A stretch of 64,000 nt of DNA, taken from contig NZ_CP017146.1 of assembly GCF_009930795.1 (NCBI RefSeq), positions 2,294,001 through 2,358,000 on the forward strand, written 5' to 3'. Under the pieces are notes generated by a model. It did no database searches. It was given only the letters and a program-made list of their open reading frames with translations, and was not told the origin of the DNA. Both the position numbers and the translations under genes were made by a program. Each line of letters starts with the position of its first letter. Within the stretch, counting starts at the first letter, position 1. This DNA is from Marisediminicola antarctica (GTDB lineage Bacteria > Actinomycetota > Actinomycetes > Actinomycetales > Microbacteriaceae). Positions 17,669 to 26,499 of the stretch are shown piece by piece.

Positions 17669-20350
17669 ATGCTGGGACTCGAGAGGTTCCGCCGGCCGCG
17701 CCCCGCCCGCGACCCGGAGACAGTGCTCGAGTTGCGCATCCACGGCATCAAGAACACCCCTCCCTCCGAGATGCTTGAGCGCGAGGTGGGCGACATCGCC
17801 CGGGATCGGGGCGACGACCTCGGCGGGTTCTGGCGGGAGCGGGCATCCGCGGCTCCCGATGGGGTGCGCCGGGAGGCGTACTCGTGGGGAGCACTGGCCC
17901 GGTCCGACGGCGGCGCCGTCGCCGGAATTGGCCAGCTCATCGTGCACGTCGGCTGGTTCCTGCTGCTCCCGTTCGGCCTCGTGAACGTCGCCTACTGGAC
18001 CAGGCGGATCCCCGAGCAGAGCGACCAGCAGGCCTGGAGCGGCGGCCCCGGGTCCGGCTACGTGCGCGCCTTCGGGCTGGGTGTGACCCTGCTCTACGTC
18101 ATGGCGCTCGGAACGGTCAGCATCGAGCTCGTCGGCGTGCAGTGCTACCGGGCGAGCGGGCTGTGCGCGGGGCTTCCCGAGCAATTCGTGGCCCTCGCAG
18201 GCATCCCACGCGCCACGCGCCTGGCCATCTTCGCTGTCGTTCCGCTGGCCGGAGTGCTCGTGCTCTATCTGCTGTCGGCGCGCGCGCGGGCGCGTTACGA
18301 GGCGAGCGTCGCGCTCATGAGCGCCGCCTCGACCTCCGGGCTGTCGTGGCCCGTGCTCGCCACCCGCACGTTCTGGAGCAGGTCGCGGGTCACCGGCGGA
18401 ATCGAGAAGCTGCACGTCGCCGCATCGGCCTTCCTGCTCGCGGCGATGCTCGCGTGGGACCAGCTCTTCTCGGCCTTCCCGCAGTGCGACAGCCCCGAGC
18501 GGCTCTTCTCGCCGGACTGCCTCGCGACCGGTCCGCTCGCGGCCAACCCGTGGACGACCGCATCGCTCGCGCTCGCCACCCTCGGCCTGGGCCTCGTCAT
18601 CCTTCTCGTCGTGCCCGGCACCCCTGGGCGGGGCCTGCTCGTTCGCCGCCGCTCCGCGCTCTGGATGCTGGTGGCAAGCCTGTTGGTGCTGCTCGGTACC
18701 GCTGTCGCAACGAGCTTCGCCGGGCGGGAGCTCGACGCGGTGAGCTCGCCCTTCCTCGGCCTCGTCTCGACGCCGGGCAACCTCATCGGCATCCTGCTCG
18801 TCCTCGCGATCGCGGCCCTCGGCTGGCGCCGGGGTGTGCCGCCGGCCGTCACAGCGACGCTGGTCGGCCTCGTGATCGCCGTGCCGTTCTCCCGCTACTT
18901 CCTCGCCGACGTTTTTCCTCTTGGCGCCGAGGAGCCGTGGCTCTACGTCGCAACCGCCGGTGTCGCCATCGGTGCGCAGCTCGCCGTCGTCATCTTTCCC
19001 CGGCGCGCCCGCAGGAGGCCCCGTGATGGGTGGAGCGGCGCCGGTCCGGGGGTGGTGCTGCTGCTCGCCCTCGGCATCGCCATGGCGCTGTCGACGGTGC
19101 TGGTCGTCGGGGTCGCGGCGTGGCTATCCCGCCCGCAGGCGAGCGGCGTCCCGTCGCCGACCCTCGAGGTTCCCCACGTCTGGGCCGACTTCGCCCTCTG
19201 GTTCCTCGTGATCGTTGTGCTCTTCGCGGTCGGGGTGGCCACCGTCTTCGCCCGGCACCTGGTCGGCTACCCGGGCGTCACGACACCGACCGTCGACGAG
19301 ATCACCGGCTACGAGCGCTATGCGCTCGCGAGCTACGGCGAGCGGGGACCGGCGCGCATCCCGGTTGCGCAGCCGCCGCCCCCGCGGGTGCTCGTCGCCC
19401 GTCGCACCGCCGGCATCCTGCATCGGGCGGAACCGGTGCTCGGTGCCCTCGCGGGGTTCTTCGGGGCTGCTCTCGCCCTCACCGCGGCCCCCGACCTGAA
19501 GAGGATCTTCTCGGGCGGTCCGGGTGCCGCCGTGAACAGCATTGTCGAGCAGGCCCCGGATGTCGCTCTCGCCGTTCTCGCGGCCATCGCGGCGGCCGCC
19601 TTTGCCGCGGTGGCGGCGAACGCCCTCACGACCAAGGAGCGCCCCCTCGGGCTGCTCTGGGACCTGATCTGCTTCCTGCCGAGGGCCGGGCACCCGTTCG
19701 GCCCGCCATGCTACTCCGAGCGGGTCGTGCCGGAGGTCAACCGCCGGATCCGGGAGTGGATGTCTCCGGGTGGCGGCACCCCGGAGCGCTCCGTCATCCT
19801 CTCCGCGCACAGCCTCGGCGCCGTGCTCGCGACCGCGTGCATCTTCGCGCTGCGGGGGCAGGGCGACGTGCCCATGGGCCGTGTCGGGCTGATCACCTAT
19901 GGGGTGCAACTGCGCCCGTACTTCGGACGGTTCTTCCCCGAGCTGTTCGGCGCGGAGGTGATGGGAACCCGGCCGTGTGCCGGCCCCTCGCTCACCGCGC
20001 CGGATCCATGGATCGCGCAGGTGCGGGAGGACGAGCAGGCACCGGCGGTGCGGCCCCGGACGGACAGCCTGGTCGACATCCTCCGGTCAGGCGGGTCGGA
20101 CCCGGCCTGGGTGAACCTGTGGCGGCGCACCGACTTCCTCGGGTTTCCGGCGGCCAGCTACCGGGAGGGCAATGGGGTCGACAGCGGCGCCAGCGAACTC
20201 GACCTGCGTACCTATCTGCCCACGATCGCCACCCACGGGCACTACCCGCTGACCCCGCAGTACCAGGCCGCCCTGCGCGAGGTGCGCCGCAGGCTCGGCG
20301 ATGGCTCGTCACCGAAAGTCGCGCGAGGTCGTCCTGGCCGTGAGCGTTAG
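17669..20350 (+). CDS. Large polytopic membrane protein with a split serine-hydrolase domain
   Basis: An 893-aa protein. The N-terminus has ELRIHGIKNTPPSEML, where His25-Gly26 looks like the oxyanion HG motif of alpha/beta hydrolases. A long region with roughly ten hydrophobic segments follows. Near the C-terminus come SVILSAHSLGAVLATA (nucleophile Ser715), LWRRTDFLGFP (Asp822) and ATHGHYPLTPQY (His856/His858), a plausible catalytic triad. I infer one hydrolase fold interrupted by a membrane domain. Actinobacterial proteins of this type have no assigned role known to me; a lipid or ester substrate in the membrane is likely. Start at ATG 17669 is supported by GGAG 5 nt upstream. The last 42 bp overlap dnaE2 convergently. 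Confidence 0.8.
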   Translation: MLGLERFRRPRPARDPETVLELRIHGIKNTPPSEMLEREVGDIARDRGDDLGGFWRERASAAPDGVRREAYSWGALARSDGGAVAGIGQLIVHVGWFLLLPFGLVNVAYWTRRIPEQSDQQAWSGGPGSGYVRAFGLGVTLLYVMALGTVSIELVGVQCYRASGLCAGLPEQFVALAGIPRATRLAIFAVVPLAGVLVLYLLSARARARYEASVALMSAASTSGLSWPVLATRTFWSRSRVTGGIEKLHVAASAFLLAAMLAWDQLFSAFPQCDSPERLFSPDCLATGPLAANPWTTASLALATLGLGLVILLVVPGTPGRGLLVRRRSALWMLVASLLVLLGTAVATSFAGRELDAVSSPFLGLVSTPGNLIGILLVLAIAALGWRRGVPPAVTATLVGLVIAVPFSRYFLADVFPLGAEEPWLYVATAGVAIGAQLAVVIFPRRARRRPRDGWSGAGPGVVLLLALGIAMALSTVLVVGVAAWLSRPQASGVPSPTLEVPHVWADFALWFLVIVVLFAVGVATVFARHLVGYPGVTTPTVDEITGYERYALASYGERGPARIPVAQPPPPRVLVARRTAGILHRAEPVLGALAGFFGAALALTAAPDLKRIFSGGPGAAVNSIVEQAPDVALAVLAAIAAAAFAAVAANALTTKERPLGLLWDLICFLPRAGHPFGPPCYSERVVPEVNRRIREWMSPGGGTPERSVILSAHSLGAVLATACIFALRGQGDVPMGRVGLITYGVQLRPYFGRFFPELFGAEVMGTRPCAGPSLTAPDPWIAQVREDEQAPAVRPRTDSLVDILRSGGSDPAWVNLWRRTDFLGFPAASYREGNGVDSGASELDLRTYLPTIATHGHYPLTPQYQAALREVRRRLGDGSSPKVARGRPGRER

Positions 20351-23300
20351 CACCTCGAAACGGTCGGCGAGCAGGTTCACGACACCCTCGGGGGACCGCT
20401 CGAGGATGCCGCGCACAATGACAGCGGGCGCCTCCCTGGTGATGCGCCGGTAGCGGTTCCAGACTCCGACGCTGCAGATGACGTTGACGAGCCCGGTCTC
20501 GTCCTCGAGGTTGATGAACGTGATCCCGCTCGCGGTCGCCGGGCGCTGGCGGTGGGTGACCACGCCTCCCACCTCGACCCGGCGCCCCGACTCCGCGACC
20601 CGCAGCTGCGTGGAAGAAAGCACCCCGCGCACCTCGAGGGCCTCTCGCACGTGGCGGAGCGGGTGGTCGGTGGGGGAGATCCCGGTGGCCCAGAGGTCGG
20701 ACACGAGCGTCTCCGCCTCCGTCGGCAGCTCGAACAGGGGAGGCTGCACCGAGACGTGGCTGCCTGGCAGGTATTCGGCGCGGTTCTGGGCTGCGTCGCC
20801 CGCAGCCCAGAGAGCCTCGCGCTGGGACATCCCGAACGCCTCGAAGGCGCCGGCGGCGGCGAGGGACTCGAGCTGCACAGTGTCGAGTCCCACGCGGTGG
20901 ACGAGGTCGGCCATATCGGCATAGTCGCGGGTGGCGCGTTCCTCGACGATGCGCGACGCGAGTGCCGCCCCGATTCCCCGTACCTCGGCAAGCCCGAGCC
21001 GCACGGCGAACGCGCCGTCGCGGCGGTGGTCGTCGCAGTCGAAGTGGGCGGTACGGTCGAAGACGGGCACGGGTAGTTGCTCGAACTGCAGGCACTGAGC
21101 CGATCCGGTCGGCAGCGCCACGGCATCCGGCGCCCTGCTGGTGAGCGCCTCGAGCCCGGCATCCGCCCCCGAGCGGAGGATGTCGGGCCGACGCACCTCG
21201 ACACCGTGCCGCCGCGCGTCGGCCACGAGGGTCTGCGGGGAGTAGAAGCCCATCGGCTGGGCGCGCAGCAGGGCGGCGAGGAAGGCGGCGGGGTAGTGCA
21301 GGCGCAGCCACGAGCTCGCGTAGACGAGCAGGCCGAAGCTGAGCGAGTGGCTCTCGGCGAATCCGAAGTTCGCGAACGCCTGGATCTTGCCGTAGATCTC
21401 GTCGGCAACGTCTCCCGTGAGCCCGTTCTCGGCCATCCCCGCGTAGAGCTTGACGCGCAGCGACTCGATGCGCTCGACCCCGCGTTTGGAGCCCATCGCC
21501 CGACGCAGCAGGTCGGCGTCTTCACCGGTGCAGCCGCCGACGGCCATCGCCATCTGCATGAGCTGCTCCTGGAAGACGGGGATGCCGAGGGTGCGCTCGA
21601 GCGGCTCGACGAGCTTCGGATGCAGGTAGGTGACCTTCTCCGTGCCGAGCTTCCGGCGCACGAACGGATGCACCGCGCCACCCTGGATGGGGCCGGGGCG
21701 AATCATCGCGATCTGCACCACGAGGTCGTAGAAGCGGCGCGGCTGCAGCCTCGGCAGCAGGCCCATCTGCGCGCGGCTCTCGACCTGGAACACCCCGATC
21801 GAGTCGGCGCGGCACAGCTGGTCGTAGACCCCCGCCTCCTCGCGCGGGAGGGTCGCGAGACTCCAGCTCTCGCCGAGGTTCGCCGCCACAAGGTCGAAGG
21901 TGTGCTGCAGCGCGGCGAGCATCCCGAGGCCGAGCAGGTCGAACTTGACCAGGCCCATCCAGGCGCAATCGTCCTTGTCCCACTGCAGCACAGTGCGCTT
22001 CTCCATGCGGGCGTGCTCGATCGGTACGACCTCGCCCACCGGGCGGTCGGTGAGCACCATGCCGCCGGAGTGGATGCCGAGGTGGCGGGGGAACTTCAGC
22101 ACCTCGCGCGCGAGGCCGATCACGGCGTCCGGAATATCGTGGTCCTCGCTCGAGACCGTTGCGCCCCATCGCTCGACCTGCTTCGACCAGGCGTCCTGCT
22201 GGCCGGGGGAGTAGCCGAGCGCCTTTGCCATGTCGCGCACCGCGAACTTCGGCCGGTAGCTGATGACGTTCGCGACCTGCGCGGCGTTCTGTCTGCCGTA
22301 CTTGCCGTAGACGTACTGGATCACCTCCTCGCGCCGGTCGGAGTCGAAGTCCACGTCGATGTCGGGCTCCTCGTCGCGCATGCTCGACAGAAACCGCTCG
22401 AACGGCAGCTTGTAGAAGATCGAGTCGACGGCCGTGATGCCGAGCACGAAGCACACGGCGGAGTTCGCCGCCGACCCCCGCCCCTGGCAGAGGATGCCGC
22501 GCCCCTTCGCGAAGGAGACGATGTCGTGCACGATGAGGAAGTAGCCGGGGAAGTCCTTGACCTCGATCACCTCGAGCTCACGCTCGATGCGCCGGCGGTC
22601 CTCCGGGGTGAGTCGCGGGTACTTCTCGGCGACACCCTGCCAGACGAGGTGCCGCAGCCAGCTCATCGGCGTGTGCCCCTCCGGCACCTTCTGCTTCGGC
22701 AGGCCGGGGCGGGCGCTCCTCAACCGGAAGCTCAGGTCGGCGGCGAGCTCCACGCTCTGCTCGACGACGCCCGGATAGCGGGAGAACCGCGCCGCCATCT
22801 CGCGGCCGGAGCGCAGGTGCGCGGCACCGGAGGCCGGCAGCCAGCCGTCCATCTCGTCGAGGCTGCGCCTGGCGCGGACGGCCGAGAGCGCCGTGGCGAG
22901 GTGGTGCTGCTTCGGGGTCGCGTAGTGCACGTTGCCGGTGGCGACCGCGCGCAGCCCGCGCCGCTGCGCGATGGCGAACAGCGCGTCGTTGTGATCGCTG
23001 TCGAGCGGACCGCCCTGGTCGTAGAGCTCGACAACGACGTTGTCCGCCCCGAAGAGGTCGACGAGCCGGTCGACCTCGCGCGTTGCCGCCGCGATGCCCT
23101 CGCCCGATTCCCCGGCCGGATGGGACGCATCATTCGGCAGCGTGCCGGTCAGCGCTTGGCGCACCAGGCCCTTGCGGCCCCCGGTCAGCAGCATCCAGTG
23201 CCCGGATGCCCGTTCGGCGAGCTCGTCGAGGTCGTACACCGGGCGGCCCTTCGCCCCGCCGGCGAGCTGGGCCGCGGTGATCGCGCCGGCGAGCCGGTGG

Positions 23301-23779
23301 TAGCCCTCCTCGCGGCGCGCGAGCACGACGAGGTGGCTGCCTTCCGGATCGGCGACGCCCAGTTGGGGTGCGCTCAGGCCCAGCGACAGCTCGGCGCCGA
23401 ACACCGTCGCGATCTGCGGATGCGACTCGGCGGCCTCCGCCATCCGCACGATGCCGTAGAGGCCGTCGCGGTCGGTGAGGCCCAGCGCGGACAGGCCGAG
23501 CGCGGCCGCCTCCTCGAGCAGCTCCTCGGGTGAGGAGGCACCGTCGAGAAAGCTGAAGTTCGAGTGGGCGTGCAGCTCGGCGTAGGGCACTGCCCCGGTG
23601 GGGTCTGGGCGAGCGCCGGCATTCGCGGGCGCGACGGGCGGCTCGTACGGCTGGCGCTTGGCCGACCAGGCCGGGCTGTCGCCGCCGTCGGCGCCGGTCG
23701 GGGGTGCGCCGGGGCGCCGCGAGTCGGAGAGGGTGCGCTCGAACTCCGACCACGGGATCGGGGGGTTGTTCCAGCCCAT
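20309..23779 (-). CDS. dnaE2: Error-prone DNA polymerase DnaE2 (ImuC)
   Basis: A 1156-aa C-family polymerase of the SOS mutasome. The PHP domain opens with YAELHAHSNFSFLDGASSPEEL; the palm has PDIDVDFDSDRREEVIQYVYGKYG; the fingers include GRGSAANSAVCF and KFDLLGLGMLAALQ. A C-terminal OB-fold with VEVGGVVTHRQRPATASG and FINLEDETG is seen. It lacks the C-terminal beta-clamp/tau region of the replicative DnaE1. Start ATG 23779 overlaps the imuB stop by 4 bp (ATGA); the longer frame back to 23923 lies inside imuB and is rejected. Acts in translesion synthesis with ImuA' and ImuB. Confidence 0.96.
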   Translation of the reverse strand: MGWNNPPIPWSEFERTLSDSRRPGAPPTGADGGDSPAWSAKRQPYEPPVAPANAGARPDPTGAVPYAELHAHSNFSFLDGASSPEELLEEAAALGLSALGLTDRDGLYGIVRMAEAAESHPQIATVFGAELSLGLSAPQLGVADPEGSHLVVLARREEGYHRLAGAITAAQLAGGAKGRPVYDLDELAERASGHWMLLTGGRKGLVRQALTGTLPNDASHPAGESGEGIAAATREVDRLVDLFGADNVVVELYDQGGPLDSDHNDALFAIAQRRGLRAVATGNVHYATPKQHHLATALSAVRARRSLDEMDGWLPASGAAHLRSGREMAARFSRYPGVVEQSVELAADLSFRLRSARPGLPKQKVPEGHTPMSWLRHLVWQGVAEKYPRLTPEDRRRIERELEVIEVKDFPGYFLIVHDIVSFAKGRGILCQGRGSAANSAVCFVLGITAVDSIFYKLPFERFLSSMRDEEPDIDVDFDSDRREEVIQYVYGKYGRQNAAQVANVISYRPKFAVRDMAKALGYSPGQQDAWSKQVERWGATVSSEDHDIPDAVIGLAREVLKFPRHLGIHSGGMVLTDRPVGEVVPIEHARMEKRTVLQWDKDDCAWMGLVKFDLLGLGMLAALQHTFDLVAANLGESWSLATLPREEAGVYDQLCRADSIGVFQVESRAQMGLLPRLQPRRFYDLVVQIAMIRPGPIQGGAVHPFVRRKLGTEKVTYLHPKLVEPLERTLGIPVFQEQLMQMAMAVGGCTGEDADLLRRAMGSKRGVERIESLRVKLYAGMAENGLTGDVADEIYGKIQAFANFGFAESHSLSFGLLVYASSWLRLHYPAAFLAALLRAQPMGFYSPQTLVADARRHGVEVRRPDILRSGADAGLEALTSRAPDAVALPTGSAQCLQFEQLPVPVFDRTAHFDCDDHRRDGAFAVRLGLAEVRGIGAALASRIVEERATRDYADMADLVHRVGLDTVQLESLAAAGAFEAFGMSQREALWAAGDAAQNRAEYLPGSHVSVQPPLFELPTEAETLVSDLWATGISPTDHPLRHVREALEVRGVLSSTQLRVAESGRRVEVGGVVTHRQRPATASGITFINLEDETGLVNVICSVGVWNRYRRITREAPAVIVRGILERSPEGVVNLLADRFEVLTLTARTTSRDFR

Positions 23780-25392
23780 CAGTCGTACCTTGCTTCCGCC
23801 CACCAGCCGGCACCCTCGCTGACGAGCAGCCAGGCCACCCCCGTGTCGTCGACGACCTGGAACCGGTCGCATCTGCCTGACCGCCCCGCACCCTCGACCC
23901 ACCAGCGCTCCTCGATCGGCCACGGGCCCGCCCAGGCGGTGAGCCCGCGAACCGTGGTGCCGGCGGAGAGGCCGGCGGGCTCCGCGGAGAGGGCGCCGCG
24001 CCCGTCGACCGTGACGGGCTCGCCCGCCGCCGAGACGACCGTGACCGGCAGTCGCTTCTCGAACACCGTCGACGGCGCCGGGTCGGGCAGCCTGCCATGC
24101 CAGGGCGGCGCCGGGTCACGGTCCGCCGCGGGCCGGTCGCCCCAGGCGACGAGGTTCTGCCGGTCGGCGAGGGTGCGTCCGCCGCCGATCACGGCCGTGA
24201 GCACCCCGCCGTGGCCGAGCATGCTCTGCACGCGGGAGAGCCCGTGGTGGATGCGCTCGTCGGCGGCCGTTCCCCACAGCCCCTGCTCATGGTTGCTGAT
24301 CGCGTCGACCGCCTCCGGCACCACCCGCACGTAGCTGACCGGCGAGCTGAGCCCGCTCTCGCCGCCGCCGCCCTGCAGCTGCCAGCGGATGCGGTCGATG
24401 ACGTCGGCGGCGGTGAAGGAGCGCGGATGCAGCCAGCTGCGCTCGGAGGTCTCCCCGGCATCCGAGTCGATCTCGACCCGAATGCTCGTGCAGACGAGCT
24501 TCGCGGCCGTGATGGCCTCGATGAACCTGTCGGCGGATGCCCGAAACCCGAACGCGACCTGGTCGATGCGGTCGAGCGGCGGCTCGAACTCGATGAAGCT
24601 GTCGAGCTCGCGCGGGGGAGTGCGCGGGATGATCCGACGGCTGTCGAGCCCGCCGGCCAGGGCGTGCAGGTGGGCGCCCTCCCGGCCGAAGCGCGCGTCG
24701 ACGTCGGCGGCCGGCAGCGCGGCGAACTCGCCGAGGGTGCGGATGCCCAGCCGCTGCAGCAGGGTCGTCAGCTGGGGGCGGTCGAGCATCCGCACCGGCA
24801 GGGGAGCGAGGAAGGCGGCCGAGCCACCCTCCGGCACGACCCGGATTCGCGGCCGGACGGCGCTGCGGGCGGCGTGCTCGGCGGTGAACGGTCCGTCGGC
24901 GATGCCGACCCGCGAGTCGATGCCGAGGGCGTCGAGGGTGTCGAGCAGCCACAGCGCCGCCTCGTCGTCGCTGCCGTAGAAGCGGCTCGGGCCGCGGGAG
25001 CGGATGGCGCACATGCCCGGCCGCAGCAGCTGCGCACCGGAGGTCACCTCCTCGATCGCCTCGAGCACCGGGTCGAAAGCGCGGATGTCGACGGCCGCGT
25101 CGTAGGGCAGCACGACGAGGTCGGGGCACCGGCTCTGCGCCTCGCGCACGCGGAGGCCGCGCCTCACGCCCTCCCGGCGGGCCGCGGCGGAGCACGCGAA
25201 CACCTGGCCCTTCTCGATGAGCGCGATGGCGGCATCCGTGTTCGCGGAACCGGAACCGGAACCCGACCCGGAACCGGAACCGGGCGCGGAAGCGGGCGCG
25301 AGGCCGTGGGCGCGCGCGGCCGCCGCGATCGGCCAGTCGGGGCACCAGAGCACGATCGTGCGCGTGACCGAGGTCGGCGAGGTCGCGGTCAT
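23779..25392 (-). CDS. imuB: ImuB, catalytically inactive Y-family polymerase-like mutasome hub
   Basis: A 537-aa protein of the ImuB family, which bridges DnaE2, ImuA' and the beta clamp. The fold starts IVLWCPDWPIAAAARAHG, where active Y-polymerases have DMDAFYA, so the metal-binding Asp pair is missing as expected. It continues through RSRGPSRFYGSDDEAA and LLQRLGIRTLGEFAALP (helix-hairpin-helix). Unusual: a Gly-Ser tract of six GS pairs (about residues 33-44) between the first strand and DAAIALIEKG, coded by a GGAACC-type hexamer repeat. Start ATG 25392 overlaps the imuA' stop by 4 bp. Confidence 0.94.
   Translation of the reverse strand: MTATSPTSVTRTIVLWCPDWPIAAAARAHGLAPASAPGSGSGSGSGSGSANTDAAIALIEKGQVFACSAAARREGVRRGLRVREAQSRCPDLVVLPYDAAVDIRAFDPVLEAIEEVTSGAQLLRPGMCAIRSRGPSRFYGSDDEAALWLLDTLDALGIDSRVGIADGPFTAEHAARSAVRPRIRVVPEGGSAAFLAPLPVRMLDRPQLTTLLQRLGIRTLGEFAALPAADVDARFGREGAHLHALAGGLDSRRIIPRTPPRELDSFIEFEPPLDRIDQVAFGFRASADRFIEAITAAKLVCTSIRVEIDSDAGETSERSWLHPRSFTAADVIDRIRWQLQGGGGESGLSSPVSYVRVVPEAVDAISNHEQGLWGTAADERIHHGLSRVQSMLGHGGVLTAVIGGGRTLADRQNLVAWGDRPAADRDPAPPWHGRLPDPAPSTVFEKRLPVTVVSAAGEPVTVDGRGALSAEPAGLSAGTTVRGLTAWAGPWPIEERWWVEGAGRSGRCDRFQVVDDTGVAWLLVSEGAGWWAEARYD
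25245..25284 (-). repeat. Hexamer repeat coding the Gly-Ser tract of ImuB
   Basis: Repeats of the hexamer GGAACC with slight variants, in frame, coding alternating Gly and Ser. Expansion or loss of a unit keeps the reading frame. Confidence 0.8.
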
Positions 25393-26270
25393 CCGGCAAG
25401 CACCTCCTGCCGCAGCGCCGGAACGCCGACGGGGCCGCCGCCCTGCCACGCGAGCGGGTGCGTGTCGATGCGACTGACCTGGCCGGTGGGGCCTGGCAGC
25501 CAGAGCCGGGCACTGCGGGGCCGGGCGCTCGTGCGGGTGCTGACGGTCACGGTCGCCTCGCGCGCGGCGAGATGGCCGTGCCCGTTGCCGATGCCGCTCC
25601 AGCTGCTGTGCGAGATGCTCAGCATGGCCTCGGTCTGTGGCCACGGGCCGAGCACAATGAGGGTGGCTCCGCGCTGGCGCAACCGGGCGGCCAGCCGCGC
25701 GATGCTCGAGTCGCTCGCCTGGCGCGGGGGCCGGGTGACCACGACCGTGAGCACGTCGGCGATGGCGGCCGTGACCCCGAGCCACTGGTCTCCGGGGTGC
25801 GGCACGAGCACGAGCCGGTCGAGGTCGATGCCGTGGCGCGCGGCCGCCTCGACCCCGAACTCGGGAACGCCGATGACACCGCACCAGGATCCCGCAGCCG
25901 ATGGGCCGGCGAGCAGGGCCATCAGCAGCGTGGCCGACCGCTCGACCGAGTAGGCCGCCCCCTGCTTGAGTCCGCCGCCCGGCAGCAGCGAGGCGATCGC
26001 GGGGTGCGTCGGCAGACTCCGGGTATCGAGCTTGGTTCCCTGCATCTGGCGGATGCGCGCCTGCAGCTCGCGCACCGTCTCGCCGGGGTTGCCGGTGCTG
26101 CCGGGGTTGCCGGGGTCGCCGGGGTCGCCGGGGTTGCCGGGGTTGCCCGTGCTGCCCGTGCTGCCGGGGTTGCCGGGGTCGCCGGTGTTGCCGGCGACGG
26201 TGGCGCCCAGGGCAGCGTCGTCTCCCTGATCCCCCTCGAAGGGATCGGCGAGAACTGCGGCGTGAAGCAT
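25389..26270 (-). CDS. imuA': ImuA' (RecA-like mutasome protein) with an inserted collagen-like tract
   Basis: A RecA-fold protein of about 293 aa needed for ImuB/DnaE2 mutagenesis. The family part starts ETVRELQARIRQMQGTKLDTRSLPTHP and includes LLPGGGLKQGAAYSVER and VLTVVVTRPPRQ. Before it lies an unusual stretch of twelve Gly-X-Y triplets (GNT, GDP, GNP, GST types), a collagen-like tract. ATG 26270 is preferred because the LexA box at 26281-26296 lies directly upstream; in-frame ATGs at 26288 and 26318 would put the box inside the gene. First gene of the imuA'-imuB-dnaE2 operon, each step joined by 4-bp overlaps. Confidence 0.9.
   Translation of the reverse strand: MLHAAVLADPFEGDQGDDAALGATVAGNTGDPGNPGSTGSTGNPGNPGDPGDPGNPGSTGNPGETVRELQARIRQMQGTKLDTRSLPTHPAIASLLPGGGLKQGAAYSVERSATLLMALLAGPSAAGSWCGVIGVPEFGVEAAARHGIDLDRLVLVPHPGDQWLGVTAAIADVLTVVVTRPPRQASDSSIARLAARLRQRGATLIVLGPWPQTEAMLSISHSSWSGIGNGHGHLAAREATVTVSTRTSARPRSARLWLPGPTGQVSRIDTHPLAWQGGGPVGVPALRQEVLAG
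26083..26195 (-). repeat. 9-bp-period repeat coding the collagen-like tract of ImuA'
   Basis: Tandem 9-mers of the kind GGCAACCCC, GGCGACCCC and GGCAGCACC (minus strand) code twelve Gly-X-Y triplets. All unit sizes are multiples of three, so slippage would change length without breaking the frame. Confidence 0.9.
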
Positions 26271-26280
26271 CTTTCCATAT

Positions 26281-26296
26281 TCGAACATACATTCGA
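26281..26296. promoter_or_regulatory. LexA (SOS) box of the mutasome operon
   Basis: TCGAACATACATTCGA matches the actinobacterial LexA consensus TCGAAC-N4-GTTCGA at 11 of 12 fixed positions. It lies 11 bp before the ATG at 26270, so LexA binding would block transcription of imuA'-imuB-dnaE2. Confidence 0.88.
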
Positions 26297-26336
26297 TGAT
26301 GTCAATTGCCACCGACATCCGAGCGGCGTGTCGCCC

Positions 26337-26377
<41 letters not shown>

Positions 26378-26499
26378 CACCGCGTCACGCTCGACAGGCG
26401 TTTCTGCGACACGCCGCGCTGACTGGTCGATCTACCCGGCGTGGCGCCGAATCTCCTCGGTTACGTACGGCGTCATCCGCGGAACAACCTCAGCACGCC

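Noticed and set aside
21077-23533. Long plus-strand open frame opposite dnaE2
   Set aside because: Antisense shadow of a real high-GC gene; composition is the complement pattern (many Arg, Ala, Val) and no family motif appears.
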